The notes: generated from the letters alone by a model not told the origin. DNA of 64,000 nucleotides from Didymella arachidicola (GCA_016630955.3 CM049987.1:1922001-1986000); one strand, 5' to 3'; shown: positions 1 to 11,890, numbered from the stretch's first letter. Numbers and translations: made by a program.

Positions 1-3000
1 CCTAGTAACGGTCTACAGATCATTTACTGGCTGCGTAAAGCAACAATCGGCAAAGCTGCGATGTAGTGGTGAAGTATTAGTGGAGAACCATGCAATGGAC
101 GAGTAGAAAACTGCAAGGATGGGTGTCCAGCCGCGTATGGTGTAAGGTATAGCGAGTCCATGGGCTATTTTGACAGGTGATCTGCATAGAAGCACCACGA
201 TATCGTGTAGTTCTCGAAATAGCCCACCAGAGCTTGCCAAGTCAAAAAGAATCCCATGAGCTTTTATTCCCAAATCTTCATGTTCCCCCAGTTTACCGTC
301 CGGATTTGATCGCGTTAACGATTTGACCTTGTTCTGTGCCCACTTGAAAGTCGATAAGCTAACAGAACACCATATCACGATATTCCGGAGGCTTTGGGTG
401 GAGTCTAGTATGCAAAGATTGATGATGGGACGTCATCCTAACACTGCAAGGATTAAGATCCAACCCTTTCGAAACCGTCTCTCTTAAGCACGTCATCCCA
501 AAAACCCTACGCTTCCATCGACTTCTCGCTACGGCAGGTCCGTGCGTCACCTCAGACTGGAGATCAGGAACACACACGGGAAGTGCACCGAAGGCGCACC
601 GAGTCCTGCGTCGTTGTAAAAGAGGGCAGATAAGAGTCTCGGTCGAAAAGGCTGCTAAACGGCTTAGAAAGCCAAGGTATGATGGGAACTAACGCGACAG
701 TCTTCGAAGCATAAAATTTTGGGCTTCATCGTGAGGCCGTTGTTGCGCGTGTGACCTGCCAGCGCAGACCGCTTGTGTAACCACACCACGCATTGCGCGC
801 ATCGAGCGCGTGCAACTATGCATAACATCTACCAGATCTTGAGGCGGCCCGCTCCCGTGACTGACTTGTGGGTCAGATGTAGACCAAGTTGTAAGCCATC
901 TCATTAGTTGCGCATGCGCTTGGAACGCCTCACCGGATCGTCTGCATCTGCTGGCACGCATTGGTCAATGCACTGACACTCGTGCTGTAGCAACGGGGTC
1001 TAAAAGCTGCGCAGTAGCACGTGCTCCGTCTATGCGTAAGATCTACCTCATGAGAGTTGGTCGATAGGAGGACGCACGAGGCTGAGAACGTGCATAACTG
1101 TAAGACGAGGCAAGTGGCTGAGTGCAGCCGTTCACTCGGTGGTTCTTGACTGCCGCCCGATATTCGATACATGTCAGCAACAGCACTCGGTGAGCAAAGA
1201 TGGATAGATTTGCGAGACAAGAATCAAAGAATGCCGCGGAGTGGCTCAGCGATTGCAAATTTACCCTGTCAAGAAGACATAGGGGTTTCCGAAAGTGGAT
1301 ACTCTCTTCGTGTAAGCTTCGCGTTGCCTTGGATAAAAATTGTGTTAGCTATTGAGGGACATAATATTATGATCTTTGTTACGCAAAATCATTGTATCCT
1401 TCGATTGCGCCAACTCTTGTTGTTGCCTGATCTTCTCTACCCGATCTGCAGTAGCTTGAAATGTGACTGATAATCATACCGTTGACTGCAACCACTGTAT
1501 GTTCTCTCCTGGGTATTCATGTGGCAGTGTAGCATCGATAAGCTTATTGACATCCAGAGACGATTGAGAACAGTGTTCACTGCATAGCAGTTTTAGGTCC
1601 GTAGACCATGCTATTCGTTGTGCAGATCAAAAGGGGTGAACTTGTTGATCTAGAGGTTGCTTGCAATGATAACACTCTTTCCGTTTCGTGTAAGGCTTCA
1701 ATGAAAGATCGCGTGCAAACAAAACAGTGACATACCTCTTAACAATTTCCTTGGATCGCTTTATGCTGGTCTTAAGCAAACTAGCAGTTGTTGCCTACTG
1801 CCTGTCAGACTTTGCAAGCTGTACATCGTGCTGTCATCTAATGGCTACCCAGTCTGGCCCCCAGACTGGCAGAACCGTTCACACGAAGCAGTTAACCCGA
1901 TGTAAAATCACTTCTTCGATGCAATTTCACACCGTTCTGGCCGGAGGGCTGGGCATCGAAGTTAGCGGCAAACATCGTGACAACCGCGGTCGATCTCAAT
2001 GGCACTCGACTGGCGGATGAAAGTACCTATTCTTGATAGCGCTGACCGGGTCATACTTACGAGACAGCGCGAGACAATTACGCTGCTCTTCAGTTTCCTA
2101 CTCAGGCGAGAACCGCTAGACACCGAGGGAAGAGGATAGGATTGAAACAAAGAGGCCCCCATGAGGGCGGTGGTCCCTACGTTTGCAGCTGATAGCGGTA
2201 GGGATCCTTGACCATGAATTTACTTCTACTCACCGCGCACGCCTCTGCTGGAAGGCGACGATGCACCGAAAACAAGCAGAACTGGCTCACATCAGGTTCT
2301 GCAGCGCAAACAGGCTGCAACTGATTGGGCGGGAGTTCTGGCTATGGCAAGTGCACGAGTGGGCTCCTTATGCATGCTTCCTGAACCTAGTCGTGCGCGA
2401 CCGGGGTGTGGCCACCCGCTGGGATGTTGGACCTTTGTAGCTTGTAAGAAACTGAAATGAATATCGCAAGAGGCTGCTAGGGCAAGAGTCATACCTTCCG
2501 CGGCGACAAAACGCTCAGTGAGCGATAAGAGGCCCCCACAATCACGACCAAAGCCCGAGTCCTTCCAATGACTATTCTTCGCGAACGAACTTTTAGCGAC
2601 CGATATACCATTTCCCGTTTCGAAGCGCTGCAGGAACCCGCATGAGAAAAGTTCTTCGTCGGCGATAGTATTACAACACTACAACAGACGAGGACAGCCA
2701 TCCTGTATGGCTACGCAGAGAGCATACAAACTTTTTAGCATGAGACACTCCATGCTATTGTAGGTAAGGAGGGACAGCTAAAGTAAAGGATCGGAATACG
2801 CGGAAGTAGTGGTAGCCACAAACCTGACGGGCAGCAAAGTCTTTCCTGGAACAAGCTCGACGAAGCTGAAATCGGAAACGTCAGAAATGGTACCCAAGTT
2901 ACAGTATAAAGTAATGGGTAGCGTCCCCTTTGAGCTATGACATAATGCGCAGAGGCTCAAACTTGAAGCGCGCATGCAGCTGGCTGGTGGGGACTCGATG

Positions 3001-4220
3001 CTGGCCTTGAATTCATCCTCCCCTAGAATGAGATTGGTCGAAAGCAAAGTAACTTGCATCCGCCTCAGCTCGTTCCTTCTTTTCGATGCAAGGGATAGCT
3101 GGGACTCGTCTCTGTCCTCCTATGAAGGCGGTCAAAATCTTCAGTGGTTGCTCTGTCCAAATCACCCTGAGCAGTGCGGGCTGGCGCGTGGCCGACATGA
3201 CACCAGGAGATTTAAGTCCGAACCGACGCATCTTGTTCCGCATACAAGCGCCCAACAGTTCTCCTGGGGTACGTGCTAGAGTCGAAGCTTGCTATCCGTC
3301 TGCTGGGGTGGAGAGTGTCGCTCAGGAAGACAGCCTTGCAGTGTTGCAGATGACGAACGTGAACTACAACCTAGAGCAGCTCTTGTCTCAAAAATTCCGG
3401 CATCGCTGCACCTTTTCTGCTCATTCCGCTTCTCACCATCTTCAAAATTGGAATTGCGCCCTTATCTCTACAAGATGGGTGCATGCATGAATGAGAATAC
3501 GAGGTGGCCCACAGACGTTTCTCGAGGTTTCTGAATAGCCAGTACCTACATTGAACGGCCTTAATTGGTTGTTCTGCGGTCGACATTGGCCCTTGTTTTC
3601 TTGTCCACTCATGCACCCCTCTTGTAGCTTGCTCAACGCGGCCCGCGTTGCATACAGCCAGACTGACTTTTTTCCGATCCAGCCGGGCGTTACACCCAAG
3701 GGGCATCACCATGATACAAATGACAGTTCCAGCGCCCTTGAGTCGACATTCGTAGCGACGAGTCTGTCTCTGCTGTGAAAAGGACCCGTCCACGATAGAA
3801 GGGCAAGAGATGGATGCTTCAACCCCACGCAAAGTTGGTGCTACTCTCCTGCCTAGCGCCGGTGTTCAGACTGCGCCGGAACACCGACAATGGGAATCTC
3901 AAGGGAATCGCAACGTCATGATCGAAACGTTATCACTACTTCCACGCGAGAACCAACAAATCAGCGGCTGCTAGTGCTATCAGATCAGGCAAGCGGACAT
4001 GTCGCGGACAAAGCCTTGAAGCCTTCCCCGTCTCCCCTCATTCTCTTGTCCCCTTCTGTGCCTCAACGCGAGCGTCAGGGCTACGTTAGATCGCGTTATC
4101 TGGGTAAGCAGGATTGAGGCTGTACCCAAGCGCGGTTGAGATGACAATCAGCCCTCAGTCGCATTCCAGGGCTGGTTGTGTTCCTCTAGCGCTTTGCTTC
4201 AAAGAAACCCCTAACAGATG
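1..4220. other. Gene-free stretch left of the transposon
   Basis: About 4.2 kb with only short, overlapping open frames on both strands. None has a recognisable domain, convincing codon bias or splice structure. No long tandem repeat was seen by eye. It ends exactly at the TA target site of the transposon. It could be intergenic DNA or the eroded remains of older elements; I cannot tell these apart by reading. Confidence 0.5.
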
Positions 4221-4222
4221 TA

Positions 4223-4291
4223 ACGTACATGTACAACGAGCGGACCGGTCAACGAGCGGGCCACTTTTGCCAAGACCACACCAAAACTCCC
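4223..4291 (+). repeat. Left terminal inverted repeat (69 bp)
   Basis: Begins ACGTACATGTAC, containing the 10-bp palindrome GTACATGTAC. It then carries AACGAGCGG twice (4235-4243 and 4251-4259) on a 16-bp spacing. The paired copies are candidate transposase binding sites (inference). Identical to the right repeat in inverse orientation; similarity stops after 4291. Confidence 0.93.
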
Positions 4292-4353
4292 CCTATTATG
4301 GCCCAAAACACTACAAACTGGCGCTGCATAAGGCAAAACAAGCTGTAATATTA

Positions 4354-6006
4354 CTAAGAGACCTCTTCTACAGCATTCTTGCACGTTCGCGCGTTGTGCC
4401 CACTCTCTCCGCACCGTCCACAGCGTCGTTGGGATGGTTCACCTCCTTCAGCCCGAACCTGCTTCTTTGCCTTCTTACCATCACTACGCGCGCTAAACTC
4501 CTGCAGAGCAGCTATCCGCTGGCCCTCTTCAACCGCAAGGCTTCCCTTAGCTTGAATACGCTTTCTTTTGTGCGATTTACGTCGCGTGGCGGCCTTATTA
4601 GCCGCTCGAAGCTCAGTAATCTCCTGTTGTGCCAAAACCAGCTTGTGCGCAATAATTGCTGCCCCCTTTGAGACCTTCTCAAACGCTTCAACTATAGAGG
4701 TTGGTGAGCTATTAACATGCGTCTGAATCCTCTTCTTCACAAGCGTTGATTGCGACCCAAATTCCAGGGTATTGCTTGGGGTTTGCGACTGCCAGAGCGG
4801 GCTGTTTTGGGGGAGTGGTGGCGATGGGGTGCGCAGCTTCACATCCAGGGCCAATATGACGCGATCTGGGGCAAAGGGAGCCAATCCGGCCCCTCGGAAC
4901 CCTCCTTGAATGTTGCTAGGGGTAATAGCTTTCTTGTGAGCCGCTACAAAGCATGGGAGGAACTCCTGCTTTGTAATGTGGTTGATCCGGTTGCGCATAA
5001 GCTCATTAACCTCAACCCCGTACGCCTTCTTCAGAGGGCCAAAACAACCCACATCAAGTGGCTGAAGGAGGTGCGATGAGTGCGGAGGCATGCATAGGAT
5101 CACAATCTTCTGATCCTTGCAGTATTGCGTGAATTCTGGAGTGTTGTGGCTCCCATGACCGTCAATAATCAGCAACCGGTGGCTGCCAACAGTGCGCGCC
5201 TTTGTATACCTGTCAAAGTGCTTCAACCAGTCAAAACCAAGCTCATTGGTAGTCCAGCCGTTCTCAGAGATGGCAATACTCCAATCTTGGGGCAGGTTGT
5301 TGTCCTTGTACCAGCTGGACTGGTGTTGGCGGGCTTTGAAGATGATGTAGGGTGGAATAGCCCATCCTGTGGCATTAATGCCCTCAATGACTGTTACCCA
5401 CTCCCGGTTGCCTGGCTGGACCTGCTTTGCTCGTCCTAGTTTCTCTGCATCTGTTACAACAACTCCGGTGGATATCTGGCCCATCATGAAGCCTGTCTCG
5501 TCAAAGTTGTACGTGTCGTTGTCCTGGATGCCATACTTGACTTTGGTAGTAGCTACAAGGTTGAACCAGCCCTGTATAACCTCAGGGTCCTCGCAGAGGG
5601 CTCGCTTGTAGTCATACTTGCGATTAAAAACTGTTTTGAGCTCCTCCTGACGCGAAACAAACCTGCTGGCCCACCTTGGGCCAACAGGGGCCAAACTGCG
5701 CTCTTTCAGCAGAGAATTGGCCATATCAGCCACAAATTCAAGCCGGGGGGACTCTCCTCGCGTAACCAGCTCAAGTATGCGCATAACAATCACCTGCTCC
5801 TCAGCGCTGGTTAGATTCCGTAAGTTGGCCATAATATTAACGCGTGAAGGTCGTCCAGCGCGTCGTTGGTGTAGTGTAGTTCGAGAGACGCTGTAGATAG
5901 CTGCAGCGCGTCGCTCTGAGAGATTCGCGTCTTGTTTGAGAGCTTGGAGCGCAAGCTGTATCTGACGCTCGTTTGACGCGTTAAACTGTACTTGTTGTGG
6001 AGGCAT
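4354..6006 (-). CDS. Fot1/pogo-like DDE transposase
   Basis: A 550-residue protein predicted to cut and paste the surrounding element. The first ATG is at 6006, 12 bp inside the right terminal repeat; the frame is open a little further upstream but without ATG. The N-terminal 60 residues resemble a psq-type helix-turn-helix, followed by a CENP-B-like second DNA-binding helix region (about 65-130). The DDE domain shows D169 in YNFDETGF, D282 in IIDGHGSHN and D318 in LLQPLDVG, with 35 residues between the last two. After a basic linker the C-terminus carries a CCHC zinc knuckle (C529, C532, H537, C542; spacing x2, x4, x4), which many Fot1 relatives lack. All three acidic residues and the full length are present, so it could be active. 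Confidence 0.93.
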   Translation of the reverse strand: MPPQQVQFNASNERQIQLALQALKQDANLSERRAAAIYSVSRTTLHQRRAGRPSRVNIMANLRNLTSAEEQVIVMRILELVTRGESPRLEFVADMANSLLKERSLAPVGPRWASRFVSRQEELKTVFNRKYDYKRALCEDPEVIQGWFNLVATTKVKYGIQDNDTYNFDETGFMMGQISTGVVVTDAEKLGRAKQVQPGNREWVTVIEGINATGWAIPPYIIFKARQHQSSWYKDNNLPQDWSIAISENGWTTNELGFDWLKHFDRYTKARTVGSHRLLIIDGHGSHNTPEFTQYCKDQKIVILCMPPHSSHLLQPLDVGCFGPLKKAYGVEVNELMRNRINHITKQEFLPCFVAAHKKAITPSNIQGGFRGAGLAPFAPDRVILALDVKLRTPSPPLPQNSPLWQSQTPSNTLEFGSQSTLVKKRIQTHVNSSPTSIVEAFEKVSKGAAIIAHKLVLAQQEITELRAANKAATRRKSHKRKRIQAKGSLAVEEGQRIAALQEFSARSDGKKAKKQVRAEGGEPSQRRCGRCGESGHNARTCKNAVEEVS

Positions 6007-6017
6007 TAGTGTAGGGA

Positions 6018-6086
6018 GGGAGTTTTGGTGTGGTCTTGGCAAAAGTGGCCCGCTCGTTGACCGGTCCGCTCGTTGTACATGTACGT
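6018..6086 (-). repeat. Right terminal inverted repeat (69 bp)
   Basis: Exact inverse copy of 4223-4291, including the paired AACGAGCGG motifs and the end palindrome. The transposase start codon lies 12 bp inside its inner end, so this repeat probably also contains or adjoins the transposase promoter. Confidence 0.93.
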
Positions 6087-6178
6087 TATAGTAATACAGT
6101 AATGCACACGTAAACGTCTACAGACACGCACTGCAACACCTCAAGTGCCACTCCTGCGCATACATCAACACCGCAACA

Positions 6179-8014
6179 ATGGCGGAGAGCACCGATGCTG
6201 CGTTCGTCGACGACAACGATGTCGATCGCACCTTCTGCCAGCGTCTCAACTCCTCCCGCTCAAATGAGAGGGTACCACTCCTTGTACATGGCAAGCCCAG
6301 CAAGTCTGGCGCGAGCTCGCCTGAACTCGATAGCGACGATGAGAACTCGCGACTCCTCAACCCTATGCCAATTGATTACCGAAGCTCAGACAACAGCGCG
6401 GACGAGAACGGAGAACCAGAATGGGTCCGTGATTTCGAGGGGCTTCCCTGGTGGAAACGACCCTCGATCTATTGGCTCCTGCCTCCTTTCCTGCTGTTCA
6501 CGATAGCCTTTGGTGGCGTTGTCGTGCCAAAGATCAACTTGATCATGGACCTGGTCTGTGAGGAGTATTATGCTCAATTGGACAGCAATGGCGATCCCAT
6601 CTCGGGACCTATGGACCCCGGTACAGACAGGTGTCAGAACGATGCTGTATCGTCTCGATCCTCGCTCTTTCTCCTGTACGGCAGCTTGTGTTCTGGACTA
6701 CTTGCTGCAATCACAAGTCCCAAGCTTGGTGCTCTATCTGATCGGTATGGAAGGAAAACGTTCATGGTGGTCAACACGGCTGGTGCTTTGTTTGGAGAGG
6801 TCCTTACAATCCTTGCCGCCAAGTTTCCTGAGGCTGTCCACGTGAACTGGATCCTAGTCGGCTACGCATTGGAAGGTTTATCCGGCTCCTTCATCGTTGG
6901 CATGGCTCTTGCACATTCGTATGCTACCGACTGCGTAGCACCGCAGAAGAGGAATGTAGTGTTCGCCTACTTCCACGCTGCCCTGTTCAGCGGTATCGCA
7001 GTGGGACCTGTTGTGGCCGGCTACATTATCGAGGCGCGCATGAAGTACGAGAGCAAGCTCGATGCCGTGGTCTTCATATTTTACCTGGCCCTCGCAGCGC
7101 ACGGTATCTTCATCGCCTTCCTTGTGTTCTGCATTCCTGAGTCGCTCAGCAAGTCTCGCCAGGAAGCCGCACGCCAGAAGCACAGAGAAGAACTGGAACG
7201 CCTTGGGCCTTCAGCGGATTGGATCAATCAGCTACGACATATCAATCTGTTCAGCCCTTTGAAGATCCTGTGGCCAACTGGTCCAGGTTCTTCTTCTGCC
7301 GTTCGCTGGAATCTGATCCTCCTTGCCGCTACCGACACTATCATGTTTGGTGTGGCTATGGGCGCAACAGGTGTTGTACTCGTCTACACTCGCCGTCAAT
7401 TCGACTGGCAGTCCGTCGAGTCCGGCAAATTCGTCAGCATTGTTAATGCCTGCCGAGTCGTGGCTCTTCTCGGAGTCCTCCCGCTGCTTACTCGCCTGGT
7501 GCGAGGCAAGGGCGGTGCCATGAAGCAACGCAAGTCTGGCACCGACTCGTTCGATCTGTCCATCATCCGCGCGGCTATATTCTTCGACACGCTGGGCTAC
7601 ATTGGCTATGCACTGGCACCGACTGGGGCATTTTTCACTCTATCCGGAGTCGTCACCGCAGTCGGTGGTATTGGGTCGCCAGCACTCGGAGCAGCATTGA
7701 CGAAGCATGTTCCAAACGACAAGGTTGGCCAACTACTTGGTGCGACCGGCCTGCTACACGCCATTGCCAGGGTAGTTGGTCCCACAATCTTCAACGGCAT
7801 TTACAGTGCCACCGTGGCAGGTTACAGACAGACAGTGTTCGTCATACTTGCCTCTATGTTCGGACTGGCTTTCTTGTGCAGCTGGTTCGTACGTCCTCAT
7901 GGTAAGTAACCCTAAACCTCAAAGCTGTTAGATTTAAAGTACTAATAGGTCGCAGTTTACCTTGAGGATGACAACGAGCCTACTACGAATGTCAACCAGC
8001 CCACAGACGCTTAG
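6179..8014 (+). CDS. Major facilitator superfamily transporter
   Basis: Predicted 593-residue multi-pass membrane transporter; substrate unknown. Two exons, 6179-7901 and 7956-8014. The 54-bp intron has donor GTAAGT, a CTAAT branch-like site and acceptor GCAG, and the second exon adds an acidic 19-residue tail. About 90 hydrophilic, acidic residues precede the first membrane helix (about 95-118). The MFS motif A appears as GALSDRYGRKTF near residue 184. The arrangement resembles fungal MFS proteins of the YCR023C/tetracycline-resistance-like group (recalled similarity). Only 92 bp separate the start codon from the transposon end, so native upstream control elements may have been displaced. 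Confidence 0.88.
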
Positions 8015-9873
8015 TATGCGTCTGTTTCCTTGGTTGAAATGCATCAAATCTCTTTGCTTGTCCCTTTGATATATCAACACACGAATAGCGATGGCGTTGA
8101 GCGGATTTTGGAACAGTTTGCAATCCACAGTATGGCTGAGCTGAAGGCGATCATGGTGTACATATAGCATGGCATAGCACATAACCAGCATTGCTTTATC
8201 AACAGCACATCGCAGACATTACACCAACAACCTGTGCAAGAAAGCAAAACACCGTCTTTTGAATTTCATCGAACTCTCTATATAGATTCGAGGTCGCAAA
8301 AAATATACTTCTACAAGATCTGCGCCAAAGGTTTCCGCGGACAGCTCTCTGAAGTTGTGTTGCTGTTTGCATGCCTCTGTCCAACATAAACAAAATGGCA
8401 AAAAGATCGACACCTGTGTGATTCGAACACACGCTCCCGAAGGAAATGCCTGACTATGGATAGCAGGGCATCGCGTTAACCACTCTATGCGCTTGTTAGC
8501 TGGTGGTTCTTCTTGTGAGGGTGTGGAGGACGTCGTACCCGCCAAAGTGCCAAGGTAGGCTGTTGATGATCGGATATCTCATAATGTAGTTATTATGCTG
8601 TTTACATGATTAGTAGCGTGAATCGGCCACCGCTCATTCCCACCCACTGGCGTGTACATCTATCACTTTCCTATCAACTTACGGCTCATACATTTGCTGA
8701 TACTCTCATGGGTCATCACGTAGTCGTTCACAAGGCATTTCGCATCACTGCATACGTGAGCTCATCATTGGTCTGCATGATATCTTCAGAACATTTTCGA
8801 AAGATCTACTTGTAAGCCTCGCCGGGCAATTCGAAATCGCGGTGGCACCGCGCAAACTTATGCTTTGTATGGAAGAGGCCTTCTCCAATCTTCCAATTTG
8901 AGCATAATTGCTCATCATGCTGCTTAATTACAACAGCGAAAACATCTGCAAGGTGCTCCTATACTGCTGCCTATACTGCAGCAGATTCTGCTGTTTGTGT
9001 GTATTGCATGCTGCCAACAACGCCGGCTATTGTCTTTCAGTTCTCTGTCTTTTGTCGACCTCGTTCGGCGGTGTTGTGCTCGTCTCGGTCGTAGATGATG
9101 GTTTGCAAGCGAATGTCTGCATCTCTTTGTTCTGGTGTCATCGCATACCACTATTCATCGTGCCGGATTCTGAGAGGTGGCGACGCGCGCCGCTTCATCG
9201 CACGCCACCTCCTAACAATCATGCCACAGAGCCAGGTTTCTCCTTCAATAACATCATCTTCGATAGCAGGCTCGGGTGAATGGCTTTGCATTATGTATGG
9301 GTTGGCCGGCTCGGAGGGGATGCGTTTACTCTGTTATGGTAGGCGAGATTAGTCTAGTAGGACTTCTAAGACGTGGTGGTTGAGCTTACATGAGAGTTCA
9401 CGTATTCGATGAGCTTGCGATAAATGCCATACGGTAGTCTGACGGGGAATTGCTCAGTCAGAATGCTCGAATGAGGACTGCTGGGTGAGAATGTGTTGTG
9501 CGTTTGAGACGAGCAGACGCGCGGGGACTTTGTCTATCTCTCTGTAGTGTGCCTGACTTCTGACCGTCCGCTGCCAGACCAGAACATGGGAAGGAAGGAA
9601 GGGTCTGGACCGGGCAGCATCCACGACTATATCTGGCGGCGGTGATGGGCGTCTCTTGCTAGAATGATGGTGAGGGTTGTTCAGAGGTCAGATTGAACGA
9701 CAGCCATTGTCGACTAGTGTCAAGGAGCGAAGTTCTCCAAAGGTGGTGAGCTGCACTGCTGCCTGACTGCCTCTACGGTACAGCAACATATTTTGGAGGT
9801 CTTGAGTGCTTCGCTCATTCCAGCAGCGACATGAGCTCTATTCTTCATTCACACAGTTATCTTCTCAGCATCC
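8015..9873. other. Intergenic region containing a tRNA-like sequence
   Basis: Lies between the MFS gene and the 3' end of SRP72. Apart from the tRNA-Ser-like sequence at 8408-8501, I see only short, unconvincing open frames on both strands and no protein-coding gene. Confidence 0.5.
8408..8501 (-). pseudogene. tRNA-Ser(GCT)-like sequence with broken acceptor stem
   Basis: On the minus strand the 3' two thirds look like a serine tRNA. There is a perfect 5-bp T stem (GTGTG/CACAC) with loop TTCGAAT, a class II variable arm (TCC-TTCG-GGA), and an anticodon stem ATGCC/GGCAT. The anticodon would be GCT, followed by a 9-nt insert after position 37 that looks like a tRNA intron. The D arm has a GCG/CGC stem. 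The 3' acceptor strand AGGTGTC is followed shortly by TTTTT, a Pol III stop. The expected 5' acceptor partner GACACCT is absent: 8495-8501 reads AGCTAAC and does not pair. I therefore call it a degenerate copy. Confidence 0.6.
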
Positions 9874-11890
9874 TCATTTCTTCCCCTTCCCCTTCTTCTG
9901 CTGCTTCTTCGGCGCCTCCTTCTTGACCTCCTTCTTCTCCTCCGCGACGGGCCCACCCTGCGTCAGTCCCTCCGCCCTCTTCTTCCCCTTCCTACCCTTG
10001 GGCCTATAGTACGTGCGATCACGCATCGGCAACCACCTCTCAGCATCGATCTTCTTGTTCGGGTCAAAGTCCTTCGGCATGCGGACCTTACGTAACCGCT
10101 TGCTCCTCGGGGCTACCGCTTTTGTCGGAGCCATACTGCGCTTGCGCGCCTCGGAGACAAGAGCGGTTGTTGTGGGCACGCCGGCGGACTCGAGTGCCGC
10201 GGCGTCAATGTCGGCGACGAGACGGTTTGCTTCGGGGAGGTAGGCGAGGAGGTCGGCGGGGATGCTGGTCGGGTCGTAGATGCTCTGTGCGGCGACGAGG
10301 CCAGCGATGGCGGCGCGGTCTTCGTCGTCTTGTTCGTAGAGGCTTTGGAAGATGGCGCCCGCTGCTTTGGCGTTGGAAGGGTTGTGCGTGTCGAGGAGAG
10401 CTGTGCCGGCGGCGACCATGAGGGACTTGGACGGCGCTTCTGTCTTGGATTTGTGCGGTGTTCTCCAGTATTCTGCCGCTTTTGCGAGTTCGGATTTCGC
10501 TGCGCCTGGCCGCCCCTGCTGTGTGTAGAGCGAAACGAGCGAGGCGATCAGGCCAGGTGCAAACCGTACGTCGAGGTCTGATGCAGAACCGCTCTGCTCG
10601 AGGCGCTTGAAGAACGACTCCAGCAGGTGACTTGCTGCGGCATGATTGTTAGTAATGATATAAAGGTGCGCGATCGTGAGGATGAGCCCAACATCATTGG
10701 GCCTCTTCTCCAGCAAAGGAACAATCTCTTTCAACGCAGCCTTGTCAGTCTCAGCGTTTCGTGTGTGAGCCGCTGCGTTTATAACACCAGCCATATTGAC
10801 AGCTGGCGACAGAGACGGAGATGGCGATGCCTGGATGACCTTTTCCGTTGTCGATGCGACGCCAGCTGTCTTCTGCGAGAGGAGTGAGATAACGTATTCA
10901 TCTTGTTGCAAGAGGTTCTCCTGGAACGAAAAGTGCTTGTTTGTGACCGGCGGCTTCGGCGACGAATGGAAGAGACGGTGTGAGAGATACGGATTCGAAT
11001 GCTCTTTGGACGCGGCGATGCTGTTGACTTGGGCGATGTAGCGGACGGACAGATCCTTGATGCTGCGCGTTGTTAGTATCGATTGGATGTTGAAACAAGT
11101 TCTACTTACTCAGCGAAAGGAATGGTCGTCGCCAGCTGCTCAGCCTCGTCGATCTTGCCCATCTGTGTGAGCACGTAGACCTGCTGCACAGTGATGGGCA
11201 GGATCTCAGCCTTCTTCTCCTCCTCGGTGAAGTCCTCGATCGCATTGCAGAGGTCCTTAGCGCGCTTCAAACACACTTCTCCCTGTGCTAGCTCGCCGCG
11301 CGATATACTCCCACAGGCAGCGTTGAACGCTGTCTCGAATGCCTCGAGGTCTTCCCTGGTTGGCTTCTTCTTCTGCGCCAGCTCGCCCTGCCCTGTCCAT
11401 TCGAGCTGGGCGTCTACAGCGCCAGAGTTGATGTTGATATCGAATGCCTCGTGCTCGACCGGGTGGTTCGCAAGTTCCTTGTACACTTTTACTGCCTGTG
11501 CGAAGTTCTCTGACCGGTATGCCTGCACGCATTAGCTTTCTAGCTTTCATAGCTGCTCGAGCCACGTACAGCCTGGGCGAGAATGTGTTGTGCCTTGCGA
11601 TCAGACTTCGCGCCCGACCCTTGTGCAACCTGCACCGCCTTTGCCGCATCGCCGGTCTTGTACAGTGTGTAGGCGTATTCGAATTGCGCCTTCTGCTGCA
11701 GCTCCTTCACGTCTTCAAACACCTTAAGCGCGCCCTCGAAGTCGTCCAAATGCAGCAGTGCAATCGCCTTGACATGCTGAGCGTCTACGTCGTTCTTGTT
11801 CTTCTTGATCTCGGCGTTGGCGGCCCGGAGAGTCTCGTTATGGTCCTCGATGGAGGCTTGCGCGAGGAGCGCTGCTAATGATTTCGCCAT
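9874..11890 (-). CDS. SRP72: Signal recognition particle subunit SRP72
   Basis: The 72-kDa SRP protein, which with SRP68 binds SRP RNA and supports ER targeting of nascent secretory proteins. Three exons on the minus strand (11890-11570, 11522-11110, 11062-9874) give 640 residues, normal for fungi. Both introns are 47 bp; donors are GTACGT and GTAAGT, and the second has an ATACTAAC branch site. The first about 500 residues form tetratricopeptide-like helical repeats. The C-terminus carries the RNA-binding SRP72 signature around residues 567-600, ending in ERWLPMRDRTYYRP. It closes with a Lys-rich tail. The ATG at 11890 begins MAKSLAALL, as expected for the family. Confidence 0.95.

Larger units (their letters stand above)
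4223..6086 (-). mobile_element. Complete Fot1/pogo-type DNA transposon
   Basis: A 1,864-bp element bounded by 69-bp inverted repeats (4223-4291 and 6018-6086) that I find identical base for base. It is flanked by TA on both sides (4221-4222 and 6087-6088), the target duplication expected of the Tc1/mariner-pogo superfamily. It holds one uninterrupted transposase frame on the minus strand. Perfect repeats and an intact frame suggest recent insertion, and there is no obvious pile-up of stop codons as left by RIP mutation. It lies 92 bp upstream of the start codon of the next gene, an MFS transporter, so it sits in that gene's promoter or 5' leader. Confidence 0.93.

Noticed and set aside
3371..3832. 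153-codon minus-strand frame in the left gene-free region
   Set aside because: No domain, no codon bias, overlaps equally long frames on the other strand.
4223..8014. Transposon and MFS gene as a cargo-carrying composite element
   Set aside because: The inverted repeats and TA duplication close the element at 6086, so the MFS gene lies outside it.
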